DNA of 64,000 nt. It comes from CAVSKL01 sp963728475 [NCBI: Candidatus Eiseniibacteriota bacterium] (GTDB lineage Bacteria; Eisenbacteria; RBG-16-71-46; JABDJR01). Where the stretch lies: NCBI GenBank assembly GCA_963728475.1, contig CAVSKL010000003.1, positions 248,001 through 312,000 on the forward strand. Reading direction: 5' to 3'. The position numbers were made by a program, and so were the translations under genes. The notes under the pieces were generated by a model. It was not told the origin of the DNA and made no database searches. It worked only from the letters and a program-made list of their open reading frames with translations. Of this stretch, positions 1 through 8,122 are shown piece after piece (within the stretch, counting starts at the first letter, position 1; each line of letters opens with the position of its first letter).

Positions 1-356
1 ATGGTGAACGCCAGCGTCGTACCTGACAGCTCAACGTTGCTGAGCATAACCTCACCACCATAGTCCCAGGCCATCCCGCAGGTCTGACACCCGCTTCGCC
101 ACGGGCCGTGACCAGAAAGCTCCCAGCTCGACTGAACGAGCTGCAGTCTGCCGCCGCCGCCGCAACCCTGCGGCACTGGCTCCACGGGACATGGAGCAGG
201 GTCTATTGCTGAGAACGAGTAGCTCCACTCCCCCGTGAGATCAAATGAAGGTGGGGGGGAGGAAGGGCCCGTGGCCTCACGGCAACCAACGGTGGCGAGA
301 GTCGCCACCCAAAGCATGACAGCAGGAAGACGCGGTGATTGCCGACGGTATCGCAT
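1..356 (-). CDS. exported lipoprotein, 3' end beyond the window
   Basis: An open frame reads from an ATG at 356 to the left edge with no stop. The product starts with a short basic stretch, a hydrophobic segment (LWVATLATV) and then Gly-Cys, a plausible type II signal peptide with lipobox TVGC at about residues 22-25, followed by a Pro/Ser-rich linker. The visible mature part contains six Cys residues and alternating hydrophobic residues (for example GEWSYSFSAI and ELSGTTLAFT), as in small beta-barrel lipoproteins. A GAGGTG Shine-Dalgarno sequence lies about 9 bases before the ATG and supports this start. It is transcribed away from the phage block. The function is unknown, and the C-terminal part is not in the window. 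Confidence 0.72.
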   Translation of the reverse strand, partial: MRYRRQSPRLPAVMLWVATLATVGCREATGPSSPPPSFDLTGEWSYSFSAIDPAPCPVEPVPQGCGGGGRLQLVQSSWELSGHGPWRSGCQTCGMAWDYGGEVMLSNVELSGTTLAFT

Positions 357-600
357 ATGTAGATCTCACCTCATCTCGGATCAAGTCGGCGGCAAGTCTC
401 TGCCGCCGAACTTCAATTGTCTGGAACCGGGTAGCCCAGTCTCCCTGCACGGCAGTATAGGCCCGATTCGCGGGTTTCGTCAGCGCCATTGTATCCTTCA
501 TCCGGCCTACAGCTTGCCCGACGACTTGGCCGCATCCTCGGGGCGCTTGAGGCGCGCGACCCGGCACCTTCGACCTGACATGTTGTCGCCATCCGAGCAG

Positions 601-635
601 CGCGACCAATCCAAATGCCATTTAGATTGGTCGCG
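601..635. repeat. perfect 11-bp inverted repeat at the left edge of the phage block
   Basis: CGCGACCAATC (601-611) is matched exactly by its reverse complement at 625-635. Inside the 13-base spacer, AAAT and ATTT can pair further, leaving a GCC loop. No T-run follows, so this is not a canonical terminator. It lies 27 bases before the first phage-like gene and could be an operator, a recombination site or a bidirectional transcription barrier between the divergent genes at 356 and 663. Nothing else recognisable was seen in 357-600. Confidence 0.6.
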
Positions 636-662
636 TTCTCCCGGTGATGGCAGCGTACCTGC

Positions 663-1220
663 ATGGCACCCGACCTCACCGCCCTCCCCGAGTCGTTCCC
701 CGCCGGGACGACGGTCCGTTACCGGCGGCGGCTTGCCGACTACCCGCCGGACGAGGGCTGGACGCTCCGGCTCCACCTGGCCGGGGCGAGCGTCCTGGCT
801 GTGACCGCCACGGTGGGCGGCGACGCTTTCGTGGTGAGGATCGCGGCCGACGCTACCGACGGCTCCTTCCAGTCCGGGCTCTACAAGTGGGTGGAGCGGG
901 TCTCGAACGCCGCCGGGGAGGTCTACGAGGTAGCCTCGGGCGCCGTCACCATCCTGCCGAACCTGGCTGCGGCCACCGACGGGAGCGAGCAGGAGTGGTT
1001 GGAGCGGGCGGTCGCCACTCTGAAGGCGCACATCGAAGGGCGGCTGCCGGCCGGGATGGAGAGCTACCAGATCGCCGGTCGGGCGGTCTCCAAGATCCCG
1101 CTCAAGGAGGCCGTGGGGCTCCTCGGCACACTCGAGGCCCGTCTGGCCCGGCTCCGGAACCCCGGGACCCTTACCCGCCCGGTACTGGTGTCCTTCACCC
1201 CGCCGGGGTTCGACCGATGA
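663..1220 (+). CDS. phage head-tail connector-like protein (gpW-like C-terminus)
   Basis: The 185-residue product has two parts. Residues 1 to about 100 look like a beta-sandwich (alternating strands, for example WTLRLHLAGASVL), similar to phage proteins placed just before portals. Residues about 115-170 (RLPAGMESYQIAGRAVSKI, then a helix ending in an Arg-rich tail) resemble the gpW/connector fold, in which a short beta hairpin with conserved Gly-Arg is followed by a helix. The stop overlaps the portal ATG (ATGA), so the two are translationally coupled. No strong Shine-Dalgarno sequence is seen, so the start is the least certain part. The assignment rests on position before a lambda-type portal plus this weak resemblance. 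Confidence 0.55.
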   Translation: MAPDLTALPESFPAGTTVRYRRRLADYPPDEGWTLRLHLAGASVLAVTATVGGDAFVVRIAADATDGSFQSGLYKWVERVSNAAGEVYEVASGAVTILPNLAAATDGSEQEWLERAVATLKAHIEGRLPAGMESYQIAGRAVSKIPLKEAVGLLGTLEARLARLRNPGTLTRPVLVSFTPPGFDR

Positions 1221-2767
1221 GGCGCCCGTTGGGCCGGCGCCTCACGCGGGCATTTCGGCTGGCCTGGGCCGAGGTTCGGGGCCATAGGAACGTCTTCGAC
1301 GGCGCGGGGATCCACCGGCTCCTCCTGGACTGGGTCGCCCAGACCCGCTCCGCCGACGAGGAGATCCGGGGGGACATCCGGCTCCTCCGCGCCCGGGCCC
1401 GCGAGCTCGGCCGGAACAACAGCTACGTGAAGCGCTACTTCCGGCTCCTCACGAACAACGTCATTGGGCCCATGGGGATCAAGCTCCAGGCCCAGGTGAA
1501 GGTGGCGGGGGAGACCGACGAGGCGGCGAACGCCGCCATCGAGGCCGCCTGGAACGACTGGGCGAGCTCGCCGGTCACGGTGGACGGCCGGCTCACCCTC
1601 CGCCGGTTCGAGAAGCTCATCCTCAAGACCATGGCCTGCGACGGGGAGGCCTTCGTTCGCCTCTGGCGGGGGTTCGAGGGGAACACGCACGGCCTGGCGC
1701 TGCAGGCCATCGACGCGGACCTCATCGACGAGACCTTCAACCGCCCTCGGCGGGGGAGCGAGAACGAGATTCGGATGGGGGTCGAGATCGACGGCCTCGG
1801 CCGGCCGGTCGGCTACTGGGTCTGGAACCTGGGGAGCGCGTCGGGGCTCGACCTCCTTCGCGAGCGCTACTTCGTCTCGGCCTCCGAGATGCTCCACCTC
1901 TACGACCCCGACCGGGTGAACCAGACCCGCGGGGTGACCTGGGTGCATTCAGTCATGGTCCCCGCCCACATGCTGAACGCCTACGAGGAGAGCGAGGCGG
2001 TGGCGGCCCGGATCGGGGCCTCGAAGATGGGGCTCTTCGAGAAGCGCGCCGACTCGGTGGCCGGGGACCTCGCCGCCGACCCCAAGCCCGCCGCCATGGA
2101 GGCCAACCCGGGCACCTTCGACATCGTCCCGGACGGCTACGAGTTCAAGTCCTGGGAGCCCGAGCACCCGACCGCCCAGTTCCCGGCCTTCATCAAGCAG
2201 ATGCTCCGGAAGATCGCCTCCGGGTTCAGCGTGTTCTACAACGTGCTCGCGAACGACGCCGAGGGGGTGAGCTATTCCACCATGCGCTCGTTCGCCCTGG
2301 TGGAGCGCGACGACTGGCGCTCCATCCAGCAGGACTTCATCGACCTCTGGCGGAGGCCCCTCTACTCCACGTGGCTGGGGATGGCGCTCCTCACCGGGGC
2401 GCTCAAGCTCAGCTCCCGCGACCCCGCCCGGTACCTCGCCGTCCGCCATCGCCCCCGCGGCTGGCAGTGGATCGACCCCGAGAAGGAGGCGCGGGCGGCG
2501 GTGATCTCGATCCAGAACGGTCTCGGCACCCGAACCGGGTTCCTAGCCGAGAAGGGGGAGGACCTGGAGGACGTGTTCGCCGAACTGGCTCGAGAGGAGG
2601 CCCTGGCCCAGGAGTACGGGATCCCGGTCTCGGGGGAGCTCAAGCCCGCGCCTGCCGGCCAGAACGGGGAGGACGAGCCGCCCGCGAACGGAAGCAACGG
2701 GAACGGGGCCAAGGCGGGGATCGCTGCCGGGCTGAACCGGCTCCGGGACCGGGTCCTGAGCCGCTGA
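1217..2767 (+). CDS. phage portal protein, lambda family
   Basis: The 516-residue product matches the lambda gpB-type portal family in length and motifs: RARARELGRNNSYVKRYFRL near residue 60, then NNVIGPMGIKLQ, GEAFVRLWRG, LQAIDADLID, VSASEMLHLYDPDRVNQTRG and a C-terminal GVSYSTMRSFALVERDDWR segment. Such portals form the dodecameric vertex ring through which DNA is packaged. The open frame continues upstream, but the ATG at 1217 overlaps the preceding stop and begins the typical basic N-terminus (MRRPLGRRLTRAF), so it is the chosen start. In intact phages a terminase large subunit precedes and a protease/capsid pair follows; both are absent here. The tail after about residue 480 is a low-complexity Pro/Gly/Asn stretch. 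Confidence 0.9.
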   Translation: MRRPLGRRLTRAFRLAWAEVRGHRNVFDGAGIHRLLLDWVAQTRSADEEIRGDIRLLRARARELGRNNSYVKRYFRLLTNNVIGPMGIKLQAQVKVAGETDEAANAAIEAAWNDWASSPVTVDGRLTLRRFEKLILKTMACDGEAFVRLWRGFEGNTHGLALQAIDADLIDETFNRPRRGSENEIRMGVEIDGLGRPVGYWVWNLGSASGLDLLRERYFVSASEMLHLYDPDRVNQTRGVTWVHSVMVPAHMLNAYEESEAVAARIGASKMGLFEKRADSVAGDLAADPKPAAMEANPGTFDIVPDGYEFKSWEPEHPTAQFPAFIKQMLRKIASGFSVFYNVLANDAEGVSYSTMRSFALVERDDWRSIQQDFIDLWRRPLYSTWLGMALLTGALKLSSRDPARYLAVRHRPRGWQWIDPEKEARAAVISIQNGLGTRTGFLAEKGEDLEDVFAELAREEALAQEYGIPVSGELKPAPAGQNGEDEPPANGSNGNGAKAGIAAGLNRLRDRVLSR

Positions 2768-2816
2768 GGACGATTGACCACCCGGCCCGGCTTCGGGCCG
2801 GAGGAGACAGGAGACC

Positions 2817-3239
2817 ATGAGCGCACTCTCGGACTACCTCGAGGCCGCCTACCTCGACCTTGTCTACAACGGGATCGCGTTTGATCCGCCGGCGGCGGTC
2901 TACGTGGCCCTCTACACCAGCGACCCCACCGACGCCGACACCGGGACCGAGGTCTCGGGGGGTGGCTACGCGCGGGTCCAGGTGAACCCCACCGGGGGCG
3001 GGGCGCCGGAGTTCGCCCTGGCCGTCACCGACGGAGCGGGGAAGCTCGTCGCCAACGCCCAAGACATCGTGTTCCCAGCGGCGGTGACCCCCTGGGGCAC
3101 CATCACTCACTTCGGTCTCAAGGACGCTGCCGTGGGCGGGCACCTCCTCCACCACGGAGCGCTCGACGAGGCCCAGGTGGTCGGGACCGGCGGCGTGTTC
3201 CAGATCGTGGCCGGCGACCTGAAGCTCCGGATGGAGTAG
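2817..3239 (+). CDS. phage tail-fibre-like structural protein
   Basis: This 140-residue protein starts MSALSDYLEAAYLDLVYNG and contains VYVALYTSDPTDADTGTEVS followed by GGGYARVQV. That signature is common in small phage tail-fibre or baseplate-associated proteins, which have a conserved 'ALYT.DP' and 'GGGYAR' core. A strong Shine-Dalgarno region (GGAGGAGACAGGAG) precedes the ATG. It sits directly after the portal where capsid genes would be expected, which suggests a deletion between 2767 and 2817 or upstream. The role in the virion is inferred from family resemblance only. Confidence 0.7.
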   Translation: MSALSDYLEAAYLDLVYNGIAFDPPAAVYVALYTSDPTDADTGTEVSGGGYARVQVNPTGGGAPEFALAVTDGAGKLVANAQDIVFPAAVTPWGTITHFGLKDAAVGGHLLHHGALDEAQVVGTGGVFQIVAGDLKLRME

Positions 3240-3273
3240 GTGCCGTGGTGATCAACCCGGAGCGGCCGAAACC

Positions 3274-4221
3274 ATGATCCGCGTCGTCGATCTCCCGTTC
3301 GTGGATGGGAAGAGCGGGAAGATCACGCTTACTTCCCCCTCGACCTACGTGGCCGAGACCGGCTCCGGCAACTGCCAGACCGGCCAGGACATCATTGCCG
3401 ACCAGAACTACCGGGCCTACTTCAACTTCGACACCTCCGTCCTCCCGGACGGGGCCCGCGTGACCGGGGTCGCGTTCCTGATCCGGGTGCCGTCGTTCCA
3501 GCCCATAGGGAACCCTGGTGTCTACCGGGTCAAGTTCTCCATCGGGAGCTTCATCGGAGCGGCCCTGAACGGCAATTCCACCGAGTGGAATGCCGGTGCG
3601 CTCATGAAGACCCTGACCGCCAAGCCGCTCGACAACACCTGGTTGGACCTGGCCGCGGGAGGGACAGGCGCCGAGAACCACGTGAACCCGGCCGGCGACA
3701 CCGACCTCAAGGTCTGGGACGACAGCCTCCGAGGTGGTGGGGACCTCTTCTGGGGGCTGGCCCTCAACGCGACCAAGGCGAAGTGCCTGCTCCGGGTCAC
3801 CTACCAGGTCCCCTCTGGGACGGTGACCGGGCGCGGTTCTGCTGGCGCTGCCGCCCGGGTTCGCGCGGCCGGACGGGGAACGGCCACCGGGGCCAGCCTG
3901 GCCGAGGCCTCGGTCTGGGTGGCTGTCGTGGCGTCTGGGGTCGCCACGGGGCGCGGGACGGCCGTCACCGCGGCCGGTGTCCGGATCCCCGGGGCTGCCC
4001 TCGCCACCGGGCAGGGTGAGGCGCTGGTCGTCGCCTGGGTGCTGGCCTCGGGGCAGGTCCTGGCGACCGGGTACGGGGCCGCCGCTTGCCGGCTCTCCGC
4101 CGTCTATACCGAGCCCGTCGCCCGCCACACGGGGACCCGGGCTATCCGGGTGGCCCAGGCCACGACTCGGTCGGTGGCCTGGGCCGATGCCCGGACCTGC
4201 GTCGACGGAGGGGGGATCTGA
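3274..4221 (+). CDS. phage structural protein with DNRLRE-like N-terminus and Ala/Gly/Thr-rich repeats
   Basis: The 315-residue product has an N-terminal beta-sandwich (about residues 1-185) with features of DNRLRE/CBM-like domains: an initial variable strand (TYVAETGSGNCQTGQ), RAYFNFDTSVLPDGARVTGVAF and a final LLRVTYQVPSG. From about residue 186 it becomes a degenerate Ala/Gly/Thr/Arg repeat (units like ATGRGTA and ARVRAAGRGTAT), resembling triple-helical or stalk-like phage appendage tails. It is likely a fibre or adhesin part. Its TGA overlaps the next ATG by one base. The host gene at 6015 carries a similar DNRLRE-type domain, so the phage gene may be derived from or convergent with host secreted proteins. 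Confidence 0.55.
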   Translation: MIRVVDLPFVDGKSGKITLTSPSTYVAETGSGNCQTGQDIIADQNYRAYFNFDTSVLPDGARVTGVAFLIRVPSFQPIGNPGVYRVKFSIGSFIGAALNGNSTEWNAGALMKTLTAKPLDNTWLDLAAGGTGAENHVNPAGDTDLKVWDDSLRGGGDLFWGLALNATKAKCLLRVTYQVPSGTVTGRGSAGAAARVRAAGRGTATGASLAEASVWVAVVASGVATGRGTAVTAAGVRIPGAALATGQGEALVVAWVLASGQVLATGYGAAACRLSAVYTEPVARHTGTRAIRVAQATTRSVAWADARTCVDGGGI

Positions 4222-4601
4222 TGTCGGACCTCGCCGTCTCGATCACCGGGTTCGTGGCGGGGGACGACCTCGAGATCAGCCGCACCGTGACCGGTCTCCC
4301 CGCCGACATCGCCGTGGCCTGGCTCACCGTAAAGCACTACCCATCCCAGCCGGACGGGGAGGCCCGGCTCCAGAAGCGAATCACGCCCACTGAGGTTGTC
4401 GGCACTGGGCACGTCGTCGAGCCGGGTGGCCTCGGGGTGGACGGGGACCTCCGATTCGACTTCACCCAGGAGGACTCGGCCGGCCTGGGGACACAGCGCT
4501 GGGTTCACGACATCCAGATCCGCCTCGTGACCGGGAAGGTCTACACGATCGAGAAGGGAACGATCCAGCTCACGGCCGGGGTGACAGAGACGGCCCTCTG
4601 A
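4221..4601 (+). CDS. phage hypothetical protein, probable tail/baseplate-associated
   Basis: The 126-residue product (MSDLAVSITGFVAGDDLEIS) is predicted mostly beta. It starts with a short strand-rich domain containing an 'LEISRTVTGLPADIAVAWLTVK' type segment, followed by LRFDFTQEDSAGL and DIQIRLVTGKVYTIEKGTI. Small proteins of this style ('GD.l.i.rtv' then a 'yDIQl..sdG.v.Ti..G.i' ending) occur beside phage lysis or tail genes. The open frame extends further upstream, but the ATG at 4221 overlaps the preceding stop and gives a normal N-terminus. No specific function is claimed. Confidence 0.6.
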   Translation: MSDLAVSITGFVAGDDLEISRTVTGLPADIAVAWLTVKHYPSQPDGEARLQKRITPTEVVGTGHVVEPGGLGVDGDLRFDFTQEDSAGLGTQRWVHDIQIRLVTGKVYTIEKGTIQLTAGVTETAL

Positions 4602-4620
4602 GGCCGGAGGAGTGACGCGG

Positions 4621-4980
4621 ATGAACGAGGCGTTGGAGATCGCGCGGACGTTCGGCCTCGGAGGGCTGGGACTCCTGGCCACAGTGCTGTCGGTCCGGCT
4701 CGCGGTTCAGGCGGTCGATCTCGCGCGGTCCCAGCAGAAGCGGAGGAACGGGAACGGCCGGCCCGGGGTCGCGTTCGACGACCTCCGGGTCATCTGCCCG
4801 CTGGGCCCGAACGGGCACTCCCTGGACGACGTGCACGAGGTGCTGCTCCAGATCCGATCGGGGATGGAGCGGCTGAACGAGACCCAGAAGGAGATCGAGA
4901 CGGACATGAAGGAGCGGAGCCACCGGCTGAACGACGTCCTGAGCGCGCTCAGGTTGGAACTGGCCCGGAGGAACGGATGA
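4621..4980 (+). CDS. small membrane protein with coiled coil, holin/spanin-like position
   Basis: The 119-residue product has one hydrophobic segment near the N-terminus (about residues 12-32, LGGLGLLATVLSVRLAVQAV), then a charged region and a predicted coiled coil (about residues 70-110, rich in E, K, R with leucine spacing). A GGAGGAG sequence lies 8 bases before the ATG at 4621; an in-frame GTG at 4612 is too close to it to be used. The neighbour downstream is the endolysin, beginning one base after this gene's stop. Placement suggests a lysis accessory protein, but no family signature is recognised. Confidence 0.6.
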   Translation: MNEALEIARTFGLGGLGLLATVLSVRLAVQAVDLARSQQKRRNGNGRPGVAFDDLRVICPLGPNGHSLDDVHEVLLQIRSGMERLNETQKEIETDMKERSHRLNDVLSALRLELARRNG

Positions 4981-4981
4981 C

Positions 4982-5476
4982 ATGACGGATCGCGGACTCT
5001 TCGAACGGGCGATCGAGGTCGTCCTCCAGCACGAGGGGGAGGCGTTCACCGACCACCCGCTCGACAAGGGCGGGCCCACCAAGTACGGCCTTTCCCAGCG
5101 TTGGAACCCGGGGGTGAACGTCCGGGAGCTGACCCGGATCCAGGCTATTGGGATCTACTGGGAGCGCTACTGGCGGGGGCGCGGCTACGAACGGCTCCCG
5201 GACCTGATCGCCATCAAGGTGTTCGACCTGGCCGTGAACCTGGGGGAGCGGAGCGCGGTCACCTGCCTCCAGCGGGCTCTCTGGGCGACCGGAGCCCGGG
5301 TCGAGATCGACGGCCGGCTGGGGCCGGAGAGCTGGGGTGCCGCCCAGGCCGCGGATGAGGACGCGCTCCTGGCTGCGCTCCGCTCTGAGGCGGCGGGGGA
5401 GTACCGGATCCGGATCGCCCGGGACCCGGGCCAGGCAGTGTTCGAGAAAGGCTGGCTCAACCGGGCCTACGCCTGA
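4982..5476 (+). CDS. phage endolysin, glycoside hydrolase family 108 with peptidoglycan-binding domain
   Basis: The 164-residue product opens with the GH108 signature: a helix FERAIEVVLQHEGE followed by DHPLDKGGPTKYGLSQR. The Glu of HEG is the expected catalytic acid of this N-acetylmuramidase family. Residues about 75-160 (VFDLAVNLGERSAVTCLQRA, DGRLGPESWGA, then YRIRIARDPGQAVFEKGWLNR) match the usual C-terminal PG_binding_3 domain, including the conserved final W-x-x-R. Length is normal for the family. It would cleave the glycan strands of peptidoglycan at lysis, after a holin has let it through the membrane. All key residues visible are intact. Confidence 0.9.
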   Translation: MTDRGLFERAIEVVLQHEGEAFTDHPLDKGGPTKYGLSQRWNPGVNVRELTRIQAIGIYWERYWRGRGYERLPDLIAIKVFDLAVNLGERSAVTCLQRALWATGARVEIDGRLGPESWGAAQAADEDALLAALRSEAAGEYRIRIARDPGQAVFEKGWLNRAYA

Positions 5477-5487
5477 AGGGAGAGGCC

Positions 5488-5889
5488 ATGATCGGGGAAA
5501 TCCTCGGAATCCTGGGGAAGGTGGCCGGCACGGTGGCCGAGCGGGTGTTCCCCGACCCGGAGCACGAACTCAAGCGCTTGGAGCTGCAGCAGGCCCTCCA
5601 GGCCGCCGTCCTGGAGCGGACCTCGGAGATCGAACGGGCTGCCGCCGAGGTGGTGAAGGCCGAGGCCCAGGGCCAGAGCTGGCTCCAGCGGACCTGGCGG
5701 CCGATCACGATGCTCGTCTTCGTGGGACTCATCGTGGCCCGGTGGCTCGGGTGGTCTGCTCCGAATCTGGGAGAGGCCGAGGTCCTGAAGCTCTGGGACA
5801 TCGTCGAGATTGGGCTCGGCGGATACGTCATCGGGAGGTCGGCGGAGAAGATCCTGCCGGGACTAGCGGACTCGCTCAAGAGCCGCTGA
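5488..5889 (+). CDS. holin of the GTA 3-TM family
   Basis: The 133-residue protein has an amphipathic start, a long charged helix (about residues 22-62) and then the diagnostic segment SWLQRTWRPITMLVFVGLIV leading into a second hydrophobic stretch, and a last segment IVEIGLGGYVIGRSAEKILP. This is the layout of the holin family named for gene-transfer-agent release. It lies 12 bases after the endolysin, giving an endolysin-holin cassette. It would form the membrane lesion that releases the endolysin. The family is found in both gene transfer agents and tailed phages, so it does not itself prove a GTA. Confidence 0.85.
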   Translation: MIGEILGILGKVAGTVAERVFPDPEHELKRLELQQALQAAVLERTSEIERAAAEVVKAEAQGQSWLQRTWRPITMLVFVGLIVARWLGWSAPNLGEAEVLKLWDIVEIGLGGYVIGRSAEKILPGLADSLKSR

Positions 5890-6014
5890 GTTTCGCTGTA
5901 TGGACGGCGCTCCGAGAATCGGGCGCGCTGTGACACTCCGACGGGGGGCTGGGAGTGCCACGAGGGGGAGGGTGGTGCTGGATGATCGTCGGGTCTCCGG
6001 GAGTGTCCCCCTCG

Positions 6015-6527
6015 TCACTTCCGGCCTCTTGGGATCGTGTGGTATAGCACCTCGTAGGTCGTCTCCGCCCCCGCCAGTCGACTCGAGACCTCATTGCGCG
6101 GGTCCAGGCGGATTATGACGTCCAGGTCACTGCCTGCCGCGGCCCGAGAGACGAGCAGGTCCGTGATGTCAAACCGGACCAACGTACCGGTCCGTTTGTC
6201 CATCACCCACCGCCGGGGTGTGGGCGGTTGCGCAGACTCCCAGGGAATGCTGTCTGCGTTCGCAGCCTCCCAGAGCTCCAGCTCCGTCCCTGCTGGGAGG
6301 GGGACTTGGAATCGCAGCTCCGCGTACGTCACGACTGCGTCCTTCGGGATATTCTCCAACGGAAGAAGAAGCCTCGTGGCCGATCCTGCTGCCACTCCGG
6401 TCGGGCTGGGTTGAGGCTCAACGCCATCCAAACGGAGAACTTCAGAAGTCGCTCGTGGAACGACCCCGCAGACGATCAACCCGGCGGCCGTGAGCGTCAG
6501 CCCCACCTTCATCATGAGCCTTGTCAT
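6015..6527 (-). CDS. secreted DNRLRE-type domain protein
   Basis: The 170-residue protein has a signal peptide (MTRLMMKVGLTLTAAGLIVC, cleavage after about residue 27) and one beta-sandwich domain: ATRLLLPLENIPKDAVVTYA, LRFQVPLPAGTELELWEA, then VRFDITDLLVSRAAAGSDLD. This is the pattern of the DNRLRE/CBM96-like domain found in exported adhesins and carbohydrate-associated proteins. A GAGGG sequence 8 bases before the ATG at 6527 supports the start. It lies 37 bases downstream of the disrupted giant gene on the same strand and was probably co-transcribed with it. Domain homologues usually sit within larger proteins; here it stands alone. Confidence 0.65.
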   Translation of the reverse strand: MTRLMMKVGLTLTAAGLIVCGVVPRATSEVLRLDGVEPQPSPTGVAAGSATRLLLPLENIPKDAVVTYAELRFQVPLPAGTELELWEAANADSIPWESAQPPTPRRWVMDKRTGTLVRFDITDLLVSRAAAGSDLDVIIRLDPRNEVSSRLAGAETTYEVLYHTIPRGRK

Positions 6528-6564
6528 GGTTTCATCCCTCCCAGCAGAGCTCGGTAGCCCGCGG

Positions 6565-8107
6565 TCAGTGCAGCCGGACGAGCTTACGCGTGGTCACCTC
6601 CCGGTGGCCTCCCGATTCCGTCCGGACCCGCACAAAGTAGACACCGAACCCGACCGGCCTTCCGCCGTCGTCCCGACCATCCCACTCGATCCTGGTGTCG
6701 GCCCGCAGGTTCTCCCAGCCCCGAACCCGCCGGCCCTGGAGGTCGAAGATCTCCACTTGAGCCAGTGCGCCCTCGCTCAGTTTCACCGTCAGAGCCGTCG
6801 TCTCCCGGAATGGGTTCGGCGTCACCGTCAGCACTCGCGGTGTGACGACCGCAACGCCAGAGGCCCTACTCAGCGGGCCGTTTCCGGAGGGCGGGTCACT
6901 CAGAGCTGGGGTATAGTCCACCTGGGCCGAGAACATCCCGGCTGGTGGGGGGTACGTTCCCCACCAGTTCAGCTCAGCCTTTGCATCCGGCATGCCGACA
7001 ACGAGGGGCTTGACCCGCATGTACTTGACCGGATCATCAGCATAGATACTGTTGTTGCCCGCGTCAGCTTCGGTGCCCATATCAAGTCCTGTGGCGGGCC
7101 CAACATCCACACCGAAGCCAGAGAATCCAGTCACGCTGCCGCTTCTGAAGCGATGTGGCTCCATCGAGAGTCCACGAATCCCCGTCGAGCCTCCGGTAAT
7201 CGCCACGTAATCGATCTCCGCGTCGTCGGTGCCAAAGTACCCACTCGTGTAGAGACCGGTGATGCAGTTGTCGATGGTCAGATTGACGATCGAGCCGCCT
7301 AAGGAGGCCGCGTAAATGCCTGTTGTGCAATCACTGATGAGGGAGCCGTGCTCGCCACTCAGGCTGGGGCCCACGTTTTGGAAATCTTCACCGTTGCCAA
7401 AGAGCTGCACGCCCCACTTGCAGCCGCTGATGGAAAGCAGTCCATGGATCAGCGGCGCGTAGTCGGCGACGTAGACTCCTGCACCTCCGCTCAGACCGCT
7501 CACGGTGAGGGTGTCTATGTCCGCATCCTTCCCGTACCACCCAGGGGTTCCGTCGTATCCCTGCATATCGAGATAGAGGCCGTACGTGCCGGAGTTGTCA
7601 CCATTGATGGCCACGCCGTTCATCGAGATGTCGTAGGCTTCATAGGTGCTCTGCGAATCCTTGATATAGATTCCGTAGGGCGCGCCTTGCATGTTGACGG
7701 TGCAGTGCGTCATGGACAACGACCTGTCGACATCCTGGTGCTGATGCAGGGGATAGAGGTAGACACCAGCCGACTGGACGTTGCCGATGGTCACGTTGTT
7801 GAGAATGAGGTCGGTTCCTGGGGTGTCCGTCTCCCCCTGGATTCCGTAGGCGGCGTCCAGGATGTTCACGTGCTCGAGCGTCACCAGACTCGCCGCTGGC
7901 TCCAGGACGATGCCGTACCACGCTCCTGCGCTCGGCGAGGCCTCGCTTGAGGAAAGGGTGATGGGAGCGGCGTTCGAACCCGAGGCCCAGAGCGGGCTCT
8001 GGAGGATCAGCTCGTTCCGATTCGGGTCAAGACCGCCCTGGCTGTTATCATCCTCGTCGAACCTGAGGGTGGCCCCCGGTTCAAGCGTCAGTGGACTTGC
8101 CCCGAAA
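6565..8107 (-). pseudogene. 3' half of a giant beta-helix/FlgD sorting-domain protein, cut by IS3
   Basis: This fragment reads FGASPLTLEPGATLRFDEDD, then a right-handed parallel beta-helix (about 350 residues with recurring 'I.G.....YGIY/GLYL' rungs such as GIYIKDSQSTYEAYDISMNG), and ends in a FlgD-like C-terminal module: VTPNPFRETTALTVKLSEG, AQVEIFDLQGRRVRGW, DGRDDGGRPVGFGVYFVRV and a final KLVRLH. Such modules direct proteins to secretion or surface attachment in FCB-type bacteria. The present open frame starts within the IS edge at 8130. Removing the IS (8108-9323) and one copy of the AAA duplication joins it in frame to the fragment at 9324-12199. Confidence 0.85.
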
Positions 8108-8122
8108 TAATGGACACTCGGT

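Larger units (their letters stand above)
601..5889 (+). mobile_element. degraded prophage or phage-derived structural/lysis block
   Basis: Eight tightly packed plus-strand genes, several with start/stop overlaps, have phage-type products: a connector-like protein, lambda-type portal, tail-fibre-like protein, two structural or unknown proteins, a small membrane protein, a GH108 endolysin and a GTA-type holin. There is no terminase, prohead protease, major capsid protein, tape-measure protein or integrase. The order (portal then straight to tail appendage and lysis) implies a large internal loss or an unusual minimal element. The flanking genes on both sides are minus-strand secreted-protein genes of the host type. 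Confidence 0.75.

Noticed and set aside
663-5889. Interpretation as a gene transfer agent cluster because of the GTA-type holin
   Set aside because: The holin family is also common in tailed phages and none of the other GTA structural genes is present.
5930-6017. CGAGGGGGA and TCCCCCTCG as a terminator after the holin gene
   Set aside because: The loop would be more than 30 bases and the match is only 9 GC-rich bases, plausible by chance at this composition.
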